A stretch of DNA of 64,000 nucleotides from Pseudomonas eutrophicaquae (GTDB lineage: Bacteria > Pseudomonadota > Gammaproteobacteria > Pseudomonadales > Pseudomonadaceae), in contig NZ_JAMJEZ010000008.1 in assembly GCF_023544715.1 (NCBI RefSeq), positions 62,001-126,000 of the forward strand, written 5' to 3'. Positions within the stretch are counted from its first letter, which is position 1. Every line of letters begins with the position of its first letter. Shown here in pieces: positions 30,601 through 39,545 of the stretch. Position numbers and translations under genes: made by a program. The notes beneath the pieces are model-generated. The model was not told the DNA's origin. It was given only the letters and a program-made list of their open reading frames with translations, and searched no databases.

Positions 30601-30894
30601 CTGTTCGGCCAGCAGCATCAGCAGGCGCAGCGCCTGTGGATCGGTGACTTCCAGATAGTCACTGGTGAGGATGCGCAGCTGCGCGGGCGGCAGTTGAGTG
30701 CCACGGTGCTGCAGGGCTTCCAGCAGGTCGGGGAGCAGTAGGCGCAGGCCGCTGACCTTGATGAAGGCCACCGCCATATCGATGTATTGGGCCTGATGGA
30801 TCGCGGCACACAGGTGCGGCAGCAGGGGGTGATCCTCGCCACCGCTCACCAGTTTGAGGGGCGTATCAGCGGTGATGTTGCGGGGCGTATCCAT
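27616..30894 (-). CDS. PLD nuclease / SF2 helicase / S24-like / DUF3427 protein
   Basis: 1092 aa. Residues ~1-175: phospholipase-D fold with HLK (113-115) and GSSNIS (130-135). About 210-560: SF2 helicase with Walker [22 protein letters not shown], and [13 protein letters not shown]. About 810-930: a LexA/S24-like segment with the Ser motif GHSMNGG and [10 protein letters not shown], but Arg at the expected Lys position. About 950-1092: a DUF3427-type C terminus ([21 protein letters not shown]). This multidomain plan resembles restriction or phage-defence helicases; the target is unknown. A single gene with no methyltransferase beside it. Confidence 0.85.
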   Translation of the reverse strand: MDTPRNITADTPLKLVSGGEDHPLLPHLCAAIHQAQYIDMAVAFIKVSGLRLLLPDLLEALQHRGTQLPPAQLRILTSDYLEVTDPQALRLLMLLAEQGAEVRIYESQGSSFHLKAYLFAGADWGRAFIGSSNISRQALRHGLEWNYRIDYPGDDGYLEARRRFEALFHHPRSTLLSDAWIADYQQRRAQTAYRPTPDHHDNDLPPTPNPLQCEALEALRATRAEGYQRGLVVLATGLGKTWLAAFDVQQMGAQRVLFVAHREEILNQAAATFARIQPRARIGFYRGQQRDTQVDWLCASVQTLGRAEHLERFAPQHFDYVVVDEFHHASAPTYRRLLQHFTPGFLLGLTATPDRTDNADILALCDDNLVYQRNLFCGVQAQLLVPFHYYGILDSEVDYQAIPWRNGRFDPELLASKLATLSRARHALQHWQQHAQQRTLAFCVSTRHADYMARYFSEQGIRAAAVYADSVLSRGEALERLENGTLQVLFCVDLFNEGVDLPGIDTVMLLRPTESKILFLQQLGRGLRRAEGKERLVVLDFVANHRSFLHKPMALMNHSMNHRQLADFARQAEQGQLALPKGCFINYDLAFLDFLKSLDSDSVLKEYRSLCETLGRRPSLSEFYRAGASLQEMRRLFGHWFALVAHEDEAGTEAALSPIERQLIDVHGAFLQTLETSALHQGHTLVTLEAFQQLDGWRNAVSLSALAEQAWQILQRRRALLRALPESYRHAHERPADWPAYWQRSAIAPWCRLRYFSLEDEQLIANLMVEDAALEPLSALVQELIDYRLSRASADAEHEPASVVTLPQRPQAVELAYFPSLQIACGHFRSSRADHAERRTLARHYGVLDPSRHCLARAVGHSMNGGKQPIRDGDYLLLEVLSGERGGSITGSVLAIERQDEAGDNQYLLRQVLKEPSGQYRLRAYNPDYADILVSPELQQQFRTFARLKAVIDPLEMQIGQRFMREDIPALFGVAFNPGSWNSGHVVIAERRAHVLLVTLNKQGKAMDLRYHDHWIDAQHFHWQTQNQTSPDSKRGREIIQHAALGIAIHLFVREHKLENGKAAPFCYHGTLSYQSHSGSQPMSVRFALNAG

Positions 30895-31112
30895 GTTGGT
30901 GACCTGCGCTCTGCCTTGAGGGGCGCCACCATACCCAGCCTGGGAAACGCGGTAAAGGCCATGGGCGAGGCCGCCGCCGACTCAAGCGCCTGCGCTGGGC
31001 GTCGGCAAAAAAATTCACAGCCGCTGCATCCAAAGACGCTGCCGGCGGGTAGTCAGCATCAGGCAGCCGGAAGCTGCTGCTGACAATCCCGACCCTTTGT
31101 GGAGTAACCTCG

Positions 31113-31658
31113 ATGCAAATTGCCTCCCTTTCCCGCCATACCTCCCAACGTCTGCTGGCCGCCGCGGCGCTGCTGGTCGCCGGCAACGCGCTGGCGCAGA
31201 GCGCGCTGCCCGAGAGCATCCAGGTGCCGGCCGGCCATGTGCTGGCGCTGGAAACCGTCGGTGTCGGCGAGATCACCTACGAGTGCCGTGCCAAGGCCGA
31301 TGCGGCGGGCCAGTTCGAGTGGGTGTTCGTCGGCCCGAAGGCGGTCCTCAATGACCGCAGCGGTCAGCAGGTCGGCAGCTACTACGGCCCGCCGGCCACC
31401 TGGGAGTCCACCGATGGCTCCAAGGTCACCGGCACCCAGCTGGCGGTAGCCCCGGCCGGCGCCGGCAACATCCCCTTCCAGCTGGTACAGGCCAATCCGG
31501 CGACGGGTGAGGGCAGCATGCAGGGCGTCACCTATATCCAGCGCACCGCCACACAGGGCGGTGTGGCGCCGGCCAAGGCTTGCGCGGCGGGCAATACCGG
31601 TGCTCAGGAGATCGTCCAGTACCAGGCCGACTACCTGTTCTGGAAGAAGGCTGACTGA
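31113..31658 (+). CDS. DUF3455 secreted protein
   Basis: 181 aa with a Sec signal peptide ending NALAQS (about residue 29). The mature part has the DUF3455 pattern: VPAGHVLALETVGVGEITYEC, WVFVGPKAVL, YYGPPATWESTDGS and a late ADYLFWKK. Function of the family is unknown; members often sit next to ECF sigma/anti-sigma pairs, as here. Two Cys could form a disulfide. Probably a periplasmic or surface protein made under the control of the downstream sigma factor. Confidence 0.85.
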   Translation: MQIASLSRHTSQRLLAAAALLVAGNALAQSALPESIQVPAGHVLALETVGVGEITYECRAKADAAGQFEWVFVGPKAVLNDRSGQQVGSYYGPPATWESTDGSKVTGTQLAVAPAGAGNIPFQLVQANPATGEGSMQGVTYIQRTATQGGVAPAKACAAGNTGAQEIVQYQADYLFWKKAD

Positions 31659-31694
31659 GCCCAGTGGCTCGGGTAGTCTGAAGCGTCCCGAAAC

Positions 31695-31718
31695 GAACCC
31701 CCGCCCCGGCGGGGGTTC
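31695..31718 (+). terminator. GC hairpin between DUF3455 and ECF sigma genes
   Basis: GAACCCCCGCC pairs with GGCGGGGGTTC with only CC between, so the real loop opens by a base pair or two. No T-run follows, and the sigma-gene ribosome site begins 10 nt later, so it may act as an attenuator or processing site rather than a full stop. Confidence 0.5.
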
Positions 31719-31737
31719 CTGCGCCTGGAAGCGTCCC

Positions 31738-32298
31738 GTGCCTGATCACGATTTCGACTATGAAGCGGCCCTGCACGCCTGCGCCGCCGGCGAGCAGGCG
31801 GCGCTGCAGCGCCTGTATCAGCATGAGGGGCCGCGGCTGCTCGGGGTGGTCAAGCGTCTGGTGCGCGACCATGCCCTGGCCGAGGACATCGTGCACGATG
31901 CCTGCCTGCGCATCTGGATGCGGGCGGCGAGTTTTGACCCGCAGCGTGGCTCGGCCCGCAGCTGGATCTACAGCATCGCCCGCCATCTGGCCCTCAATGC
32001 ACGGCGCGATGGCGGGCGGGAACTGACCCTGGACGATGAGGCCCATACCCGGCTCGATGTCCTCCAGTCCCTGGCGGCCTGGCAGGCGGGCGGCGATGCC
32101 CTCCTGCAGCAGGTGGAGATGGCCCGCATCGGCCACTGCCTGCAGCAGCTGGAGCCGGTGCGGCGCCAGTGCATCGTGCTGGCCTACGTCGAGGGGCATT
32201 CCCACAGCGAGATTGCCCAGGTGCTGCAGGCGCCGCTGGGCACGGTCAAGGCCTGGATCACGCGCAGCCTCAAGGCGCTGCGGGAGTGTCTGTCATGA
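31738..32298 (+). CDS. ECF RNA polymerase sigma factor
   Basis: 186 aa. Region 2 shows LVRDHALAEDIVHDACLRIW and RGSARSWIYSIARHLALNARR; region 4 shows QCIVLAYVEGHSHSEIAQVL and PLGTVKAWITRSLKAL. I chose the GTG at 31738 (GGAAG upstream), because no ATG is available between it and conserved region 2. The stop overlaps the anti-sigma ATG (ATGA). Belongs to the SigK/RskA-like group by its partner. Confidence 0.9.
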   Translation: MPDHDFDYEAALHACAAGEQAALQRLYQHEGPRLLGVVKRLVRDHALAEDIVHDACLRIWMRAASFDPQRGSARSWIYSIARHLALNARRDGGRELTLDDEAHTRLDVLQSLAAWQAGGDALLQQVEMARIGHCLQQLEPVRRQCIVLAYVEGHSHSEIAQVLQAPLGTVKAWITRSLKALRECLS

Positions 32299-33008
32299 GT
32301 GAGCCGGCATCCACCGATCTGCACGCCCTGGCGGGCGAGTATGTACTGGGCACCCTGCCGGCCGAGCAGCGCCGCGCCCTTGAGCAGCGCCTTGGCGCTG
32401 ATCCGGCGCTGGCGGCGGCGGTGCGTGACTGGGAGGAGCGGCTGCTGCCCCTCACGGCGCTGGCCGGTAGCCTGGCGCCCTCGCCGCAGCTCTGGCCACG
32501 CATCGAGCGCAGCCTCGCAGCCCTTGAGGGGCCTGCGGCGCGTCCAGTGGCGGCGGCCAGACCCTGGCAGCGTCTGGCCTTCTGGCGCGGTCTCAGTGCG
32601 GCCGCGCTGGCGGCCTGTCTGCTGCTGGGGCTGAGTACGCTGCTGCTGCTCAATCGCCCGGCGCCCGCTCCGCGCTTTGTCGTGGTGCTGGCGGCCCCGC
32701 AGGACCGCACCCCCGGCTGGGTGGTACAGGCCGGCGATGAGCGCCATCTGCGCCTGATTCCCCTGACCCGCACGGAGCTGCCGGCTGATCGGGCCCTGCA
32801 GTTCTGGACCAAGGCCGACAGCTGGGCCGCGCCGGTGTCGCTGGGGCTGGTACAGCCGGGGCAGAGCCTTGAGCTGGCGCTGGAGCAGCTGCCGCCGCTG
32901 GAGGCGGATCAGCTGTTCGAGCTGACCCTGGAGCAGGCGGGCGGTTCGCCCAGCGGCCGACCGAGCGGGCCGATCCAGTTCATCGGCCGTGCGGTGTCGG
33001 TGTTCTGA
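32295..33008 (+). CDS. RskA-type anti-sigma factor
   Basis: 237 aa. The cytoplasmic N terminus (residues 1-95: LHALAGEYVLGTLPAEQRRALEQRL) is the sigma-binding zinc-less anti-sigma domain. One membrane helix lies at about 105-127 (AALAACLLLGLSTLLLLN). The periplasmic C-terminal domain has APQDRTPGWVV and PLTRTELPADRALQFW, typical of RskA. It is translationally coupled to the sigma gene and should hold it inactive at the membrane until regulated proteolysis. Confidence 0.9.
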   Translation: MSEPASTDLHALAGEYVLGTLPAEQRRALEQRLGADPALAAAVRDWEERLLPLTALAGSLAPSPQLWPRIERSLAALEGPAARPVAAARPWQRLAFWRGLSAAALAACLLLGLSTLLLLNRPAPAPRFVVVLAAPQDRTPGWVVQAGDERHLRLIPLTRTELPADRALQFWTKADSWAAPVSLGLVQPGQSLELALEQLPPLEADQLFELTLEQAGGSPSGRPSGPIQFIGRAVSVF

Positions 33009-33014
33009 GCCGCG

Positions 33015-33443
33015 TCACGACGCTCCGGCTTCGCTCTCGGCTTCGGCGCCCGCGTGCTGCAGGCGCTCGAGCAGCTGGTCGCGCTGGGTCTGGCTGTAGC
33101 GCCGGCCGTACATGATGTCGCTCAGTGCACGGTACAGGCAGTCGAAGGTCTTGCGATCCAGCCACAGCCTGGCGGCGGCCTGGTCGTGGGGGTTGTCCAG
33201 CAGCGTGCGGACGGCGACCAGCGCCTCTTCATGGCTGGAATGGCTGGGGGCGCCGTGGTTGATGGCGTCCTCGAGCACGTCCTGCAGCTCCTCGAGCAGC
33301 GCCCGGTACAGCCACAGGCCATCGGTGAGCGCACGCAGGCGCAGGACTTCGGCGGCCAGCTGGCGGATCAGCGCGGCGGGGACGCGCGGCGGATCCTCGG
33401 TGTCCAGCAGGCGGTGCAGCAGGGCAGGGCTCAGTTCACTCAT
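33015..33443 (-). CDS. Conserved hypothetical helical protein
   Basis: 142 aa, leucine-rich and predicted all-helical, with no signal peptide or membrane segment. Recognisable stretches are ALIRQLAAEVLRLRALTDGL and IMYGRRYSQTQRDQLLERL. The start at 33443 has GGAG at 9 nt; the in-frame ATG at 33452 does not. It converges on the anti-sigma gene with 6 nt between stops. I do not recognise the family. Confidence 0.7.
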   Translation of the reverse strand: MSELSPALLHRLLDTEDPPRVPAALIRQLAAEVLRLRALTDGLWLYRALLEELQDVLEDAINHGAPSHSSHEEALVAVRTLLDNPHDQAAARLWLDRKTFDCLYRALSDIMYGRRYSQTQRDQLLERLQHAGAEAESEAGAS

Positions 33444-33541
33444 GGCGGGCATCTCCGGTTGTCTGCTGAGTCTAGTGCGTGACCGGCGCCATGACGCAAG
33501 AACCCACGCCGGGGCGTGGGTTCTCTGCGGGTTTGGCTCGA

Positions 33542-35098
33542 TCAGCCCTGACGGATCAGGTGATCGAAGGCCGACAGCGAGGCCTTGGCGCCTTCACCGA
33601 CCGCAATGACGATCTGCTTGTAGGGCACGGTGGTCACGTCGCCGGCAGCGAACACGCCAGGCAGGTTGGTCTGGCCCTTGGCATCCACCACGATCTCGCC
33701 AAAGCGCGACAGCTCGACGGTGCCCTTGAGCCAGTCGCTGTTGGGCAGCAGACCGATCTGCACGAAGATGCCTTCCAGCTCGACGGTGTGCACCGAGTCG
33801 TTGTGGCGATCCTTGTAGACCAGGCCGGTGACTTTCTGCCCATCGCCCAGCACTTCGGTGGTTTGTGCCATGGTCAGGATGGTGACGTTGGGCAGGCTGC
33901 GCAGCTTGTTCTGCAGCACCGCATCGGCGCGCATCTGCTCACCGAACTCCAGCAGGGTGACATGGGCGACGATGCCGGCCAGATCGATGGCCGCCTCGAC
34001 GCCGGAGTTGCCGCCGCCGATCACTGCCACGCGCTTGCCCTTGAACAGCGGGCCGTCGCAGTGCGGGCAGTAGGCCACGCCGCGGCCGCGGTATTCCTGC
34101 TCGCCCGGCACGTTCATTTCCCGCCAGCGGGCGCCGGTGGCGAGGATCACGGTCCGGGCCTTCAGCTCGCCGCCGTTCTCGAACTGCACGGTGTGCAGGC
34201 CGTCCTCGGTCTCGGCCGGCACTAGCTTGCTGGCGCGCTGCAGGTTCATGATGTCCACCTCGTACTGGCGGACGTGTTCTTCCATGGCGCGGGCCAGTTT
34301 CGGGCCTTCGGTTTCCTGCACGGAGATGAAGTTCTCGATGCCCATGGTGTCGAGCACCTGACCGCCGAAGCGCTCGGCAGCCACGCCGGTACGGATGCCC
34401 TTGCGCGCCGAGTAGATGGCGGCGGCGGCGCCAGCCGGGCCACCGCCGACCACCAGCACATCAAAGGCGCTCTTGGCCTTGAGCTTTTCGGCCTCGCGGC
34501 TGGCGCTGCCGGTGTCGAGCTTGGCGACGATTTCCTCGACGCCCATGCGCCCGGCACCGAAGACCTCGCCATTGAGGTAGACGGTCGGCACCGACATGAT
34601 CTGCCGGCGCTCGACCTCGTCTTGGAACAGCGCACCGTCGATGGCGGTGTGCTTGATGTTGGGGTTGAGCACCGCCATCAGGTTCAGCGCCTGCACCACA
34701 TCCGGGCAGTTCTGGCAGGACAGCGAGTAGTAGGTCTCGAAGACGAACTCGCCCTCCAGCGACTGGATCTGCTCGATCAGCTCGGCGCTCAGCTTGGAGG
34801 GGTGGCCGCCGACCTGCAGCAGGGCCAGCACCAGCGAGGTGAATTCGTGGCCCATCGGCAGACCGGCAAAGCGCAGGCTGATCTCGCGGTCATGGCGCAC
34901 CAGGGCAAAGGACGGCACGCGAGCATCGTGGCCTGCGGTGTTCAGGGAAATCTTCTCGCTCAGGCTGTTGATGTCATTGAGCAGGGCGAGCATTTCCCGC
35001 GACTTGGCGCCGTCATCCAGGGTCGCAACGATCTCGAACGGCTGGGTGACCTTCTCGAGGTAGGCCTTCAACTGGGTCTTAAGATTGGCGTCCAGCAT
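33542..35098 (-). CDS. ahpF: Alkyl hydroperoxide reductase subunit F
   Basis: 518-aa flavoprotein that passes electrons from NADH to AhpC. N-terminal double-thioredoxin domain with CQNCPD (about residues 129-134), FAD-binding [10 protein letters not shown], redox-active CPHCDGP and NAD-binding [10 protein letters not shown], ending [16 protein letters not shown]. The start at 35098 has AGAGGA upstream; the in-frame extension to 35179 is leader. Downstream of ahpC with a hairpin in the 126-nt gap. Confidence 0.97.
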   Translation of the reverse strand: MLDANLKTQLKAYLEKVTQPFEIVATLDDGAKSREMLALLNDINSLSEKISLNTAGHDARVPSFALVRHDREISLRFAGLPMGHEFTSLVLALLQVGGHPSKLSAELIEQIQSLEGEFVFETYYSLSCQNCPDVVQALNLMAVLNPNIKHTAIDGALFQDEVERRQIMSVPTVYLNGEVFGAGRMGVEEIVAKLDTGSASREAEKLKAKSAFDVLVVGGGPAGAAAAIYSARKGIRTGVAAERFGGQVLDTMGIENFISVQETEGPKLARAMEEHVRQYEVDIMNLQRASKLVPAETEDGLHTVQFENGGELKARTVILATGARWREMNVPGEQEYRGRGVAYCPHCDGPLFKGKRVAVIGGGNSGVEAAIDLAGIVAHVTLLEFGEQMRADAVLQNKLRSLPNVTILTMAQTTEVLGDGQKVTGLVYKDRHNDSVHTVELEGIFVQIGLLPNSDWLKGTVELSRFGEIVVDAKGQTNLPGVFAAGDVTTVPYKQIVIAVGEGAKASLSAFDHLIRQG

Positions 35099-35181
35099 GG
35101 TGACGGTGTCCTCTGCAGGGTTCAGGGCGAAATGCGGAAAAAAGAATGCCCAGGCAAGGGCGCCCAGGCATTCGGGCACTG

Positions 35182-35199
35182 GGAGGGGCGAGCCCCTCC
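35182..35199. terminator. Hairpin in the ahpC-ahpF gap
   Basis: GGAGGGGC pairs with GCCCCTCC around GA, 25 nt after the ahpC stop, with no T-run. Probably lowers ahpF relative to ahpC or marks RNA processing. Confidence 0.5.
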
Positions 35200-35224
35200 G
35201 CGGCGCTACAGCAGGGGGGACGGC

Positions 35225-35788
35225 TTAGATCTTGCCGACCAGGTCCAGCGACGGGGTCAGGGTCGCTTCACCTTCCTGCCACTTGGCCGGGCAGACCTGG
35301 CCCGGGTTGGCGGCGGTGAACTGGGCAGCCTTGAGCTTGCGCAGGGTTTCCTTGACGTCGCGGGCGATTTCGTTGGAGTGGATCTCGGCAGTCTTGATCA
35401 CGCCTTCCGGGTTGATCACGAAGGTACCGCGCAGGGCCAGACCTTCTTCAGCGATGTGCACGCCGAAGGCGTTGGTCAGCTGGTGGGTCGGATCGCCGAC
35501 CAGCGGGAACTGGGCCTTGCCGACCGCCGGGGAGGTTTCGTGCCAGACCTTGTGGGAGAAGTGGGTGTCGGTGGTGACGATGTACACCTCGGCACCGGCC
35601 TTCTGGAACTCGGCGTAGTTGTCGGCAGCGTCCTCGATCTCGGTCGGGCAGTTGAAGGTGAAGGCGGCCGGCATGAAGATCAGCACGGACCACTTGCCCT
35701 TCAGGGCGTGCTCGGTGACTTCCACGAACTTGCCGTTGTGGAAGGCGGTGGTGCTGAAGGGCTGGACGTGGGTATTGATCAGGGACAT
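35225..35788 (-). CDS. ahpC: Alkyl hydroperoxide reductase subunit C (peroxiredoxin)
   Basis: 187-aa typical 2-Cys peroxiredoxin that reduces H2O2 and organic peroxides. Peroxidatic Cys lies in AFTFNCPTEIED (Cys47) and resolving Cys in GQVCPAKWQEG. Asn precedes the peroxidatic Cys where Val is usual. Reduced by AhpF, encoded downstream. An OxyR-like site lies 70-106 bp upstream of the start. Confidence 0.97.
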   Translation of the reverse strand: MSLINTHVQPFSTTAFHNGKFVEVTEHALKGKWSVLIFMPAAFTFNCPTEIEDAADNYAEFQKAGAEVYIVTTDTHFSHKVWHETSPAVGKAQFPLVGDPTHQLTNAFGVHIAEEGLALRGTFVINPEGVIKTAEIHSNEIARDVKETLRKLKAAQFTAANPGQVCPAKWQEGEATLTPSLDLVGKI

Positions 35789-35857
35789 TCACTGAACTCC
35801 ATAGGAGGGGTGGGAAACTATGAGCAGCACGATACAGCGACAGGCAGTCTGGTGAAA

Positions 35858-35894
35858 ATTGATTGAAGGAATCAATCTGATAGCGCCTGCCTAT
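35858..35894 (-). promoter_or_regulatory. OxyR-like operator upstream of ahpC
   Basis: The right half, ATAG-N7-CTAT (35880-35894), matches the OxyR half-element exactly in its ends. The left half at 35858-35872 matches about 7 of 10 consensus positions. The halves are separated by 7 nt, as in the known tetramer site. An AATCAAT/ATTGATT inverted repeat overlaps the left half. Confidence 0.6.
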
Positions 35895-35948
35895 GCCGTG
35901 CGCCCGTCGGTCCGGATGGACCGGCCCCGAGTCTAAGCCAGCGGACGC

Positions 35949-36653
35949 TCACTGTGCAGCCGTTGTCGGCGCATCCCGCACGATTCGCCCGTCGACCAGT
36001 TCGATGCAGCGTGGACAGCGAGCCGCCAGGCGCGGGTCGTGGGTGACCACCAGCACTGCGCAGCCGAACTCGCGGTTGAAGCGCCTGAACAGCTCGAACA
36101 CCGTGTCGGCGCTGCGGGTATCGAGGTTGCCGGTCGGCTCGTCGGCTAGCAGCAGGACCGGACGGGTGATCAGCGCCCGGGCGATCGCCACCCGCTGCTG
36201 CTGACCACCGGAGAGCTGTCCGGCCGGCTTGTGTTGCAGATCGCCCAGCCCGACGGCGGCCAGCAGTTCGCCGGCCCGGGCGCGGGTCTCGGCATCCGGG
36301 CGGCCGTGGCGGATCATCAGCGGCATCAGCACGTTGTCCAGCACGCTGAAGGCGCTGATCAGGTGATGGAACTGGAAGACGAAGCCGAGCTTGTGGTTGC
36401 GCAGGCGGGTGCGGGCGTCGTCGTCCAGCGCGCGGGTCGGCACCCCTTCCAGGTACAGCTCGCCCTCGGTCGGGGTGTCGAGCAGGCCGATCAAGTTCAG
36501 CAGGGTGCTCTTGCCGGAGCCCGACGGGCCGATCAGCGCGCACAGCTCGCCGCGCGCTAGCTGCAGGTCGATGCCCTGCAGTACCCGCTGCTCGAGCGCA
36601 GTGCCGGGGTTGTAGGCCTTGCCGAGGCCCTCAAGGCGCAGCACCTCAGACAT
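35949..36653 (-). CDS. ABC exporter ATP-binding protein (MacB/LolD type)
   Basis: 234 aa. Walker [11 protein letters not shown]-loop FVFQFHHLI, signature [15 protein letters not shown], Walker [13 protein letters not shown] and the H-loop VVTHD are all intact. This group powers MacB/LolCDE/FtsX-type mechanotransmission systems. The start at 36653 overlaps the end of the permease by 8 nt. It is the last gene of the three-gene exporter. Confidence 0.93.
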   Translation of the reverse strand: MSEVLRLEGLGKAYNPGTALEQRVLQGIDLQLARGELCALIGPSGSGKSTLLNLIGLLDTPTEGELYLEGVPTRALDDDARTRLRNHKLGFVFQFHHLISAFSVLDNVLMPLMIRHGRPDAETRARAGELLAAVGLGDLQHKPAGQLSGGQQQRVAIARALITRPVLLLADEPTGNLDTRSADTVFELFRRFNREFGCAVLVVTHDPRLAARCPRCIELVDGRIVRDAPTTAAQ

Positions 36654-37887
36654 AACGGATCGCCACGGCCGGATCGAGGCGGGCGGCGCGGCGGGCCGGC
36701 AGCGCGGCGGCCAGCACACCGCTGAGGGTAGCGATGGCCATCGCGCCCAGCACCAGATCCGGCGCTACCGGGATCTCGAACAGGCGGGGGCCGAACAGGT
36801 TGAACACCTGCACCAGCGCCCAACCGACCAGCGCACCGAGCGCCGAGCCGGCCAGCCCGAGCAGCCCGCCCTGCAGCAGAAAGACCCGCAGGATCTGCCC
36901 GCGCGGGCTGCCCATCGCCCGCAGGATGCCGATCTCGCGGGTGCGCTGCACCACGGTGACCGCCAGCACGCTGGCGATGCCAAAGGCCACCGACAGGCCG
37001 ACGAACAGGCGGATCATCTGGGTGGTCATGGTCTGTGAGCGCAGTGCATTGAGCAGCTGGCTGTTGGTGCTCATCCAGCTTTCGGCGCGCAGGCCGGTCA
37101 GTGCCGCGAGGCGCTGGGCGAGGGCTTCGGCGGCGAAGATGTCGTCCAGGGTGGTTTCGATCACCGTCACCGCGCCGGGCAGATCCAGCAGGGTCTGGGC
37201 CTGACGCAGATCGACGTAGACGTTGCGGGTGTCGATCTCGCGCACGCCCAGCTCGAAGATTCCGGCAATCTCGATCACCGCCTCGCGGCCATTGCCGCCG
37301 TCCACTCGCAGCTTGTCGCCCACGCCAAGGCCCAGATCGGCAGCCAGCTCGCTGCCGATCAGCCCGCTGCCGGCCGGCACGGCAAACTCGCCGGCCAGCA
37401 GCGCCTCATCTAGAGCAATGATCTGCCGGTAGCGCGCCGGGTCGATGCCGATCAGGGTGATCGAGGCGCGCGCGGCGCCGCGCCGGGCAATCGCCGGGCC
37501 ACTGACCAGCGGCGACACCGCGCGCAGCAGCGGCTGGGCGTCGAGGACGGCGCGCAGGTCATCGGCGTTGAGCAGGGCGCGCAGCCGCTGGGCGCGCGGG
37601 CTTTCCAGCGTCAGATCCAGCAGGCCGGGTGCCAGTGGCGCGCGTCGGTTGATCTCGTCGGGTGGCAGCAGGCGGATATGCGCCTGACTGCCCAGAGTGC
37701 GTTCGATGACGTTGGCCTGCAGGCCGGTGATCAGCGCGGTGATGAACACGATCACCGCGCTGCCGACGCCAATGCCGATGCAGATCAGCAGGGTCTGCAG
37801 CGGGTTGTCGGCCAGAAAGCGCAGGGCGATCTTGCTTTCCAGCCAGAGCGCCGCCAGCGCCGAGCGTGAGGCCGCCTCAGCGGGCAT
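36646..37887 (-). CDS. ABC transporter permease, FtsX/MacB family
   Basis: 413 aa. One N-terminal helix (about 28-55), a large periplasmic domain (60-270), and three C-terminal helices around 290-395 with the FtsX pattern [21 protein letters not shown] and [13 protein letters not shown]. Fits the permease of a MacAB-like tripartite exporter or a lipoprotein-handling system. It overlaps both the fusion-protein gene (11 nt) and the ATPase gene (8 nt). Confidence 0.9.
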   Translation of the reverse strand: MPAEAASRSALAALWLESKIALRFLADNPLQTLLICIGIGVGSAVIVFITALITGLQANVIERTLGSQAHIRLLPPDEINRRAPLAPGLLDLTLESPRAQRLRALLNADDLRAVLDAQPLLRAVSPLVSGPAIARRGAARASITLIGIDPARYRQIIALDEALLAGEFAVPAGSGLIGSELAADLGLGVGDKLRVDGGNGREAVIEIAGIFELGVREIDTRNVYVDLRQAQTLLDLPGAVTVIETTLDDIFAAEALAQRLAALTGLRAESWMSTNSQLLNALRSQTMTTQMIRLFVGLSVAFGIASVLAVTVVQRTREIGILRAMGSPRGQILRVFLLQGGLLGLAGSALGALVGWALVQVFNLFGPRLFEIPVAPDLVLGAMAIATLSGVLAAALPARRAARLDPAVAIRYV

Positions 37888-39055
37888 CGGACGACTCCTG
37901 ACGGACGCCGGGCAAGGGCTGCGGCTGCAGGCGCGCCCGCTGGCCGACTTCGGCCGCCCCGGCCAGCACCGGATCGCCGGCCGCCAGCCCTTCGAGCACC
38001 TCGCTCAGGGTGCTGCCGGCCAGTCCGAGGCGCACGGCGCGCTCCTCGACCCGCCCATCCTGCGCGAGCACCCGCACGCGCGCCTGGGCGCCCTGGCGCG
38101 CGTAGAGGGCATCGTGGGGGATCACCAGCGCCCGCTCGCGGGCGGCGGTGCGAATATCTACCGAGACGGTCATGCCCTGGCGCAGGAAGGGCGCGGGGTC
38201 TTCGACCTCCAGGTGCACATCGACGGTGCCGCGGGCGCTGTCGATGGCCGGGGCGATGAAGCTGACCCGCGCCGGCAGCGCCTGCTGCGGGTAAGCATCG
38301 GCGATCACGTAGGCCGGCTGGCCGATCGCCAGCGGGGCCAGGTGTTTTTCGTCCAGCGCCACGCGAATTTCCCGGCTGTCGGCGCGGGTCAGCTCCAGCA
38401 GCAGGCGGCCGGGCTGGACCAGATCGCCCGGCTCGACATCGCGGCTCTGCACGGTGCCGTCCACCGGGGCGAGGATGCGGGTGCGCGCCAGGGTGGCCTG
38501 GGCAGCCGCCAGACGCTGTTCCAGCTGCTGTTCCTGGCTGGCGCCGGGGGCGAGGGCGGCCAGATTCAGCTGCGCCCGGCGCTCGGCCTCGCGGGCACTG
38601 GTTTCACTGCGCCGGGCCTGTTCGAGGGCTTCCAGCGGCAACAGGTTGCGGGTCTGCAGCGCTTCGCGCCGTGCGCGCTCGCGCTGTGCCTGGGTGTGCT
38701 GGCTTTGTGCTTCACGCAGGGCGGCCGCCGCCTGCGGGCGCTCCAGCTCGCGCAGCTGGCGCAGCGCCGCCTCGGCTTCACGCACCCGCGCGCGCGGCTC
38801 GTCGCTGCGCAGTTCGATGAGCAGATCACCGGCGCGCACCGCATCGCCCTCGCGCACCAGCCGGCGCTCGACCGTGGCGGTGATTTCGCTGCCGATCTGG
38901 ATGCGCGACTGGCTGCTGACCAGCCCGCTGGCCACCACCCGCTGCTGCAGCGGCTGATAGTCGAGCACATAGCCCGGCAGCAACGGCCCCTGCCAGGCGC
39001 GCCAGGCGGGGAAGGCGAGCAGCAGCAGGGGCAGGGCGAGCAGCAGGCGTTTCAT
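37877..39055 (-). CDS. HlyD/MacA-like membrane fusion protein
   Basis: 392 aa. Short N-terminal signal anchor (LLLALPLLLLAFPAW), a split lipoyl domain (VVASGLVSSQSRIQIGSEITATV and LAPVDGTVQSRDVEPGDLV), an alpha-hairpin coiled coil (about 85-180) and a beta-barrel. It links the permease to the outer membrane. No outer-membrane factor is encoded here, so a shared TolC-like protein would be needed. It begins 8 nt after the MvaT-like gene. Confidence 0.9.
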   Translation of the reverse strand: MKRLLLALPLLLLAFPAWRAWQGPLLPGYVLDYQPLQQRVVASGLVSSQSRIQIGSEITATVERRLVREGDAVRAGDLLIELRSDEPRARVREAEAALRQLRELERPQAAAALREAQSQHTQAQRERARREALQTRNLLPLEALEQARRSETSAREAERRAQLNLAALAPGASQEQQLEQRLAAAQATLARTRILAPVDGTVQSRDVEPGDLVQPGRLLLELTRADSREIRVALDEKHLAPLAIGQPAYVIADAYPQQALPARVSFIAPAIDSARGTVDVHLEVEDPAPFLRQGMTVSVDIRTAARERALVIPHDALYARQGAQARVRVLAQDGRVEERAVRLGLAGSTLSEVLEGLAAGDPVLAGAAEVGQRARLQPQPLPGVRQESSDAR

Positions 39056-39063
39056 GGCGGGCG

Positions 39064-39417
39064 TCAGTCCTGCCGCCAGTGGCTGACAAACTGCTCGCCG
39101 TATTCGGCTTTCCAGCGCTTCAGGGTCTTGTTATTGGCGCTCTTGGTTTCCAGGACTTCGCCGGTAATGGGGTTTTTCCAGATCTGTACTTTGCGTCCGC
39201 GCTGCAATACGTCCAGTTGCGGAATATGCACGGCGGGCGGATCGAGAATATCCACCACCTGGGTCAGGCGCATGCCGTATTCCTGCATCAGGGCCTTGAG
39301 TTGTTGCTCGAATTCCATTTCGCGCTTGAGTTCGGAATCTTGTTTGAGCGATTCCAGAAGAGCCAGTTGTTCGGCAAGTTCGCGCTCGGCGCGGCGAAAC
39401 TCCAGCAGTTTGGACAC
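39064..39417 (-). CDS. MvaT/MvaU-family H-NS-like xenogeneic silencer
   Basis: 117 aa. N-terminal oligomerisation coiled coil (LEFRRAERELAEQLALLESL to about residue 60) and the C-terminal AT-rich-DNA-binding domain RGRKVQIWKNPITGEVLETK, then NNKTLKRWKAEYG, the hallmark of Pseudomonas MvaT/MvaU. These proteins coat and silence AT-rich foreign DNA. Here it directly precedes a MacAB-type exporter with an 8-nt gap, suggesting co-transcription. Confidence 0.9.
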   Translation of the reverse strand: MSKLLEFRRAERELAEQLALLESLKQDSELKREMEFEQQLKALMQEYGMRLTQVVDILDPPAVHIPQLDVLQRGRKVQIWKNPITGEVLETKSANNKTLKRWKAEYGEQFVSHWRQD

Positions 39418-39545
39418 GAAAAGTCTCCGTCGGAGGCAAAGTCAGGGGAATGAAAGATGAAAACGGGCGGGATCACAGGGAGCCCGCCCGTCTGGCTCTC
39501 GTTGTAAAGACAAGCGTTGCCAGCGTCAACCGGCAGCGTGGCCGC

